From: Bacteroidia bacterium
GTDB taxonomy: Bacteria; Bacteroidota; Bacteroidia; AKYH767-A; OLB10
Direction: 5' to 3'
Assembly (NCBI GenBank): GCA_025450095.1
Contig: JANWID010000077.1
Span: forward strand, 1 to 9,418
DNA length: 9,418 bases
Shown here: piece by piece, positions 7,875-9,418 of the stretch
Numbering within the stretch: the stretch's first letter is position 1
How the letters are laid out: each line of letters opens with the position of its first letter
Position numbers and translations under genes: made by a program
Notes under the pieces: model-generated
What the model was told of the DNA's origin: nothing
What the model saw: the letters and a program-made list of their open reading frames with translations, nothing else
Database searches by the model: none

Positions 7875-7882
7875 TAATTTTG
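7875..7882 (+). promoter_or_regulatory. Probable -7 promoter box for homogentisate dioxygenase
   Basis: TAATTTTG matches the Bacteroidota -7 consensus TAnnTTTG and is the only such match on the plus strand in the 196-bp divergent gap (7774-7969). The -33 region is weak: about 18 bases upstream there is a T-rich run but no TTTG. Transcription would start near 7889, giving a leader of about 80 bases that contains the whole ATCATAA repeat array. Confidence 0.45.
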
Positions 7883-7890
7883 CAACAACC

Positions 7891-7960
7891 ATCAAACAAA
7901 TAAACAATCATAATAAATCCATCATAATAGATCATAAGAGATCATAAAATATCACAAAAA
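7891..7960 (+). repeat. ATCATAA decamer array in the dioxygenase leader
   Basis: Four units sit in exact 10-bp register: ATCATAATAG (7921), ATCATAAGAG (7931), ATCATAAAAT (7941) and ATCACAAAAA (7951). A further close copy, ATCATAATAA, starts at 7907 and a more diverged one, ATCAAACAAA, at 7891. The array ends nine bases before the ATG of the dioxygenase. The 10-bp period places every unit on nearly the same face of the DNA helix. In RNA the leader would be A/U-rich and nearly unstructured. There is no Shine-Dalgarno sequence. Confidence 0.75.
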
Positions 7961-7969
7961 TTATCTTAG

Positions 7970-9127
7970 ATGCCGCAATACCACACGCTCGGAACAATCC
8001 CTCACAAACGCCACACTCAGTTCCGCAAACCAAACGGGGAATTGTATTCGGAAGAGCTATTTTCCACCCATGGATTTTCCAACGTTTATTCGCTGATCTA
8101 TCATGTGTATCCGCCAACCATTGTGAAAGAGCTGGGACCTGTTTTTTCACGAGAGCCCAAGATTGCACACCAGCGCTTTCTCCGTCATTACAGCCTGATG
8201 GGATTTAATGTTACCCCTGAGGATGATTATATCATGAGTAAAAAGCAGGTGCTGGTGAATAACGATCTGCATATATCCCTTGCGGCGCCACGTAAATCGA
8301 TTTCTGATTACTTTCTTAAAAATGCGGATGCCGATGAACTGATATTTATTCATGAAGGAAGCGGTGTAATGCATTCCCTTTACGGAAGTATTGAATTTTC
8401 ATATGGTGATTACCTGGTGATTCCCCGCGGCACCATCTTTCAACTGCATTTTCATTCCGAAAATAACCGGATGCTGATTGTGGAATCATTCAGCCCGATT
8501 GAAATTCCAAAAAGGTACCGCAATGAATATGGCCAGCTGGAAGAACATGCGCCGTATTGCGAACGGGATATCCGGAAACCACAAAACCTGCAGACACATG
8601 ATGAACAAGGTGAATTCAAAGTACTGATCAAAAAGCAGGGGCTTGTCTATACCTATATATATGCAACCCACCCTTTCGATGCAATCGGATGGGATGGCAA
8701 CAATTATCCCTGGGCATTTTCCATCCACGATTTCGAACCAATAACCGGCAGGATTCACCAGCCACCTCCTGTTCACCAGACTTTTGAAGCACACAATTTC
8801 GTGGTTTGTTCTTTTGTTCCCAGGATGTACGATTATCACCCGCAGGCCATTCCAGCTCCTTATAATCACAGTAATATCGATTCCGATGAAGTACTTTATT
8901 ATGTGGATGGTGATTTCATGAGCCGGAAACATGTTACGCGCGGACAAATCACTTTACATCCGGGTGGAATTCCGCATGGACCGCATCCCGGTACTGTTGA
9001 AAAATCTATCGGAGCAAAAGAGACTAAAGAACTCGCAGTGATGATCGATACTTTCCGTCCATTATGGCTTACGGAAGAAGCATTGGCCATTTCGGATGAT
9101 ACGTATTATCAATCCTGGTTGCACTAG
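7970..9127 (+). CDS. hmgA: Homogentisate 1,2-dioxygenase
   Basis: This 385-residue cupin-fold, iron(II)-dependent enzyme opens the ring of homogentisate to give maleylacetoacetate in tyrosine and phenylalanine breakdown. The C-terminal half carries the family signature: PPPVHQTFEAHNFVVCSFVP (265-284), PYNHSNIDSDEVLYYVDG (297-314) and LHPGGIPHGPHPG (329-341). The iron ligands should be His300, an acidic residue at 306/307, and His336. The His300 to His336 distance is 36, the same as human His335 to His371. The protein is shorter than the human enzyme (445 residues), as is usual for this bacterial branch. The ATG at 7970 has no Shine-Dalgarno site and follows an A-rich repeat-bearing leader. 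It is divergent from the AsmA-like gene. The FAH-family gene about 2.8 kb away would complete the pathway apart from the isomerase step. No terminator hairpin was found after the stop codon. Confidence 0.95.
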   Translation: MPQYHTLGTIPHKRHTQFRKPNGELYSEELFSTHGFSNVYSLIYHVYPPTIVKELGPVFSREPKIAHQRFLRHYSLMGFNVTPEDDYIMSKKQVLVNNDLHISLAAPRKSISDYFLKNADADELIFIHEGSGVMHSLYGSIEFSYGDYLVIPRGTIFQLHFHSENNRMLIVESFSPIEIPKRYRNEYGQLEEHAPYCERDIRKPQNLQTHDEQGEFKVLIKKQGLVYTYIYATHPFDAIGWDGNNYPWAFSIHDFEPITGRIHQPPPVHQTFEAHNFVVCSFVPRMYDYHPQAIPAPYNHSNIDSDEVLYYVDGDFMSRKHVTRGQITLHPGGIPHGPHPGTVEKSIGAKETKELAVMIDTFRPLWLTEEALAISDDTYYQSWLH

Positions 9128-9156
9128 AGTTCAGTACTCCGAATGATAATTTTAGG

Positions 9157-9229
9157 TACGGATTACAGATTCAAGTCGGGACGGAATCGGATGTACGGAT
9201 TACAGATTACGGATTACGGATTACAGATT
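9157..9229 (+). repeat. GATTACA/GATTACG heptamer repeats after hmgA
   Basis: Positions 9198-9229 are 4.6 tandem heptamers: GATTACA, GATTACG, GATTACG, GATTACA, GATT. The 15-mer TACGGATTACAGATT occurs three times, at 9157-9171, 9194-9208 and 9215-9229. The first copy is separated from the tandem block by about 22 bases of unrelated sequence. The block starts 30 bp after the hmgA stop codon and contains no gene. Simple repeats of this kind can vary in copy number through replication slippage. Confidence 0.85.
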
Positions 9230-9418
9230 TATTAGAAGCAGAATTTTTTTTGAAATAAATTCTTGAAAACATTCTGGGAAGAAAATTCAGTTCACTTAGA
9301 ATTGTATAATTTTTATCCACATGCAACCTTCCGGAATTGCTTGTCGTCATAGAATTATAAGTATGACTCTCAAGTTGTTACCAGCTTTTCGTATGGGCTC
9401 ATAAAAAAAACCGGTACG
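9230..9418. other. Non-coding tail of the window, no supportable gene
   Basis: After the heptamer repeats the sequence is AT-rich. I see no convincing gene, RNA or strong terminator. A short inverted repeat, GAATTT/AAATTC (9241-9264 region), is too weak to call. A 27-codon ATG frame at 9321-9404 and a minus-strand frame open from the right edge are both too short to support. A gene may begin or end just past the edge. Confidence 0.5.

Noticed and set aside
8486..8947. Minus-strand open frame of 153 codons inside hmgA
   Set aside because: It mirrors the conserved dioxygenase signature region and has no independent support.
9321..9404. Small 27-codon plus-strand frame, with TATAAT upstream
   Set aside because: It is too short, has no recognisable family and no ribosome site, and AT-rich DNA gives TATAAT by chance.
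9345..9418. Minus-strand frame open from the right edge and ending near 9345, possibly the tail of a gene outside the window
   Set aside because: Only about 23 codons are visible and they match no family I recognise, so a gene cannot be supported.

Overview
The window looks like an ordinary chromosomal segment from a member of the Bacteroidota. This rests on AT-rich intergenic DNA, start sites mostly without a Shine-Dalgarno sequence, promoter-like TTTG / TAnnTTTG elements, and protein types: a Bacteroidota-style AsmA-like protein, a compact homogentisate dioxygenase, and a rel-fur-purA neighbourhood. I could not assign a genus. No RNA gene, CRISPR array, integrase or insertion sequence was seen.

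Layout. Positions 1-5185 hold five genes on the minus strand, read from right to left: a fumarylacetoacetate hydrolase family protein (4145-5185), a bifunctional RelA/SpoT-type (p)ppGpp enzyme (1875-4106), a Fur-family metalloregulator (1351-1851), a single-domain STAS protein (985-1338) and adenylosuccinate synthetase purA (1-921, C-terminus cut by the window edge). The gaps are 38, 23, 12 and 63 bp, so one transcript is plausible. A good Bacteroidota promoter match, overlaid by two dyad symmetries, lies just upstream of the first gene (5225-5262). Next comes a large AsmA-like envelope protein on the minus strand (5329-7773). Divergent from it is homogentisate 1,2-dioxygenase (7970-9127, plus strand). 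The last 291 bp carry a GATTACA/GATTACG heptamer repeat and no supportable gene.

How the genes fit together. The dioxygenase and the FAH-family hydrolase correspond to the first and last steps of homogentisate (tyrosine/phenylalanine) breakdown to fumarate and acetoacetate. The maleylacetoacetate isomerase step is not encoded here. The rel and purA genes are linked by known biology, because ppGpp inhibits adenylosuccinate synthetase in E. coli. Fur and STAS add two regulators between them.

I found no convincing new multi-gene system. The most unusual signals are a 10-bp-period ATCATAA array in the leader of the dioxygenase gene, the dyads at the FAH promoter, and a Fur protein with a stretched C-terminal cysteine pair and an Asn/His tail.
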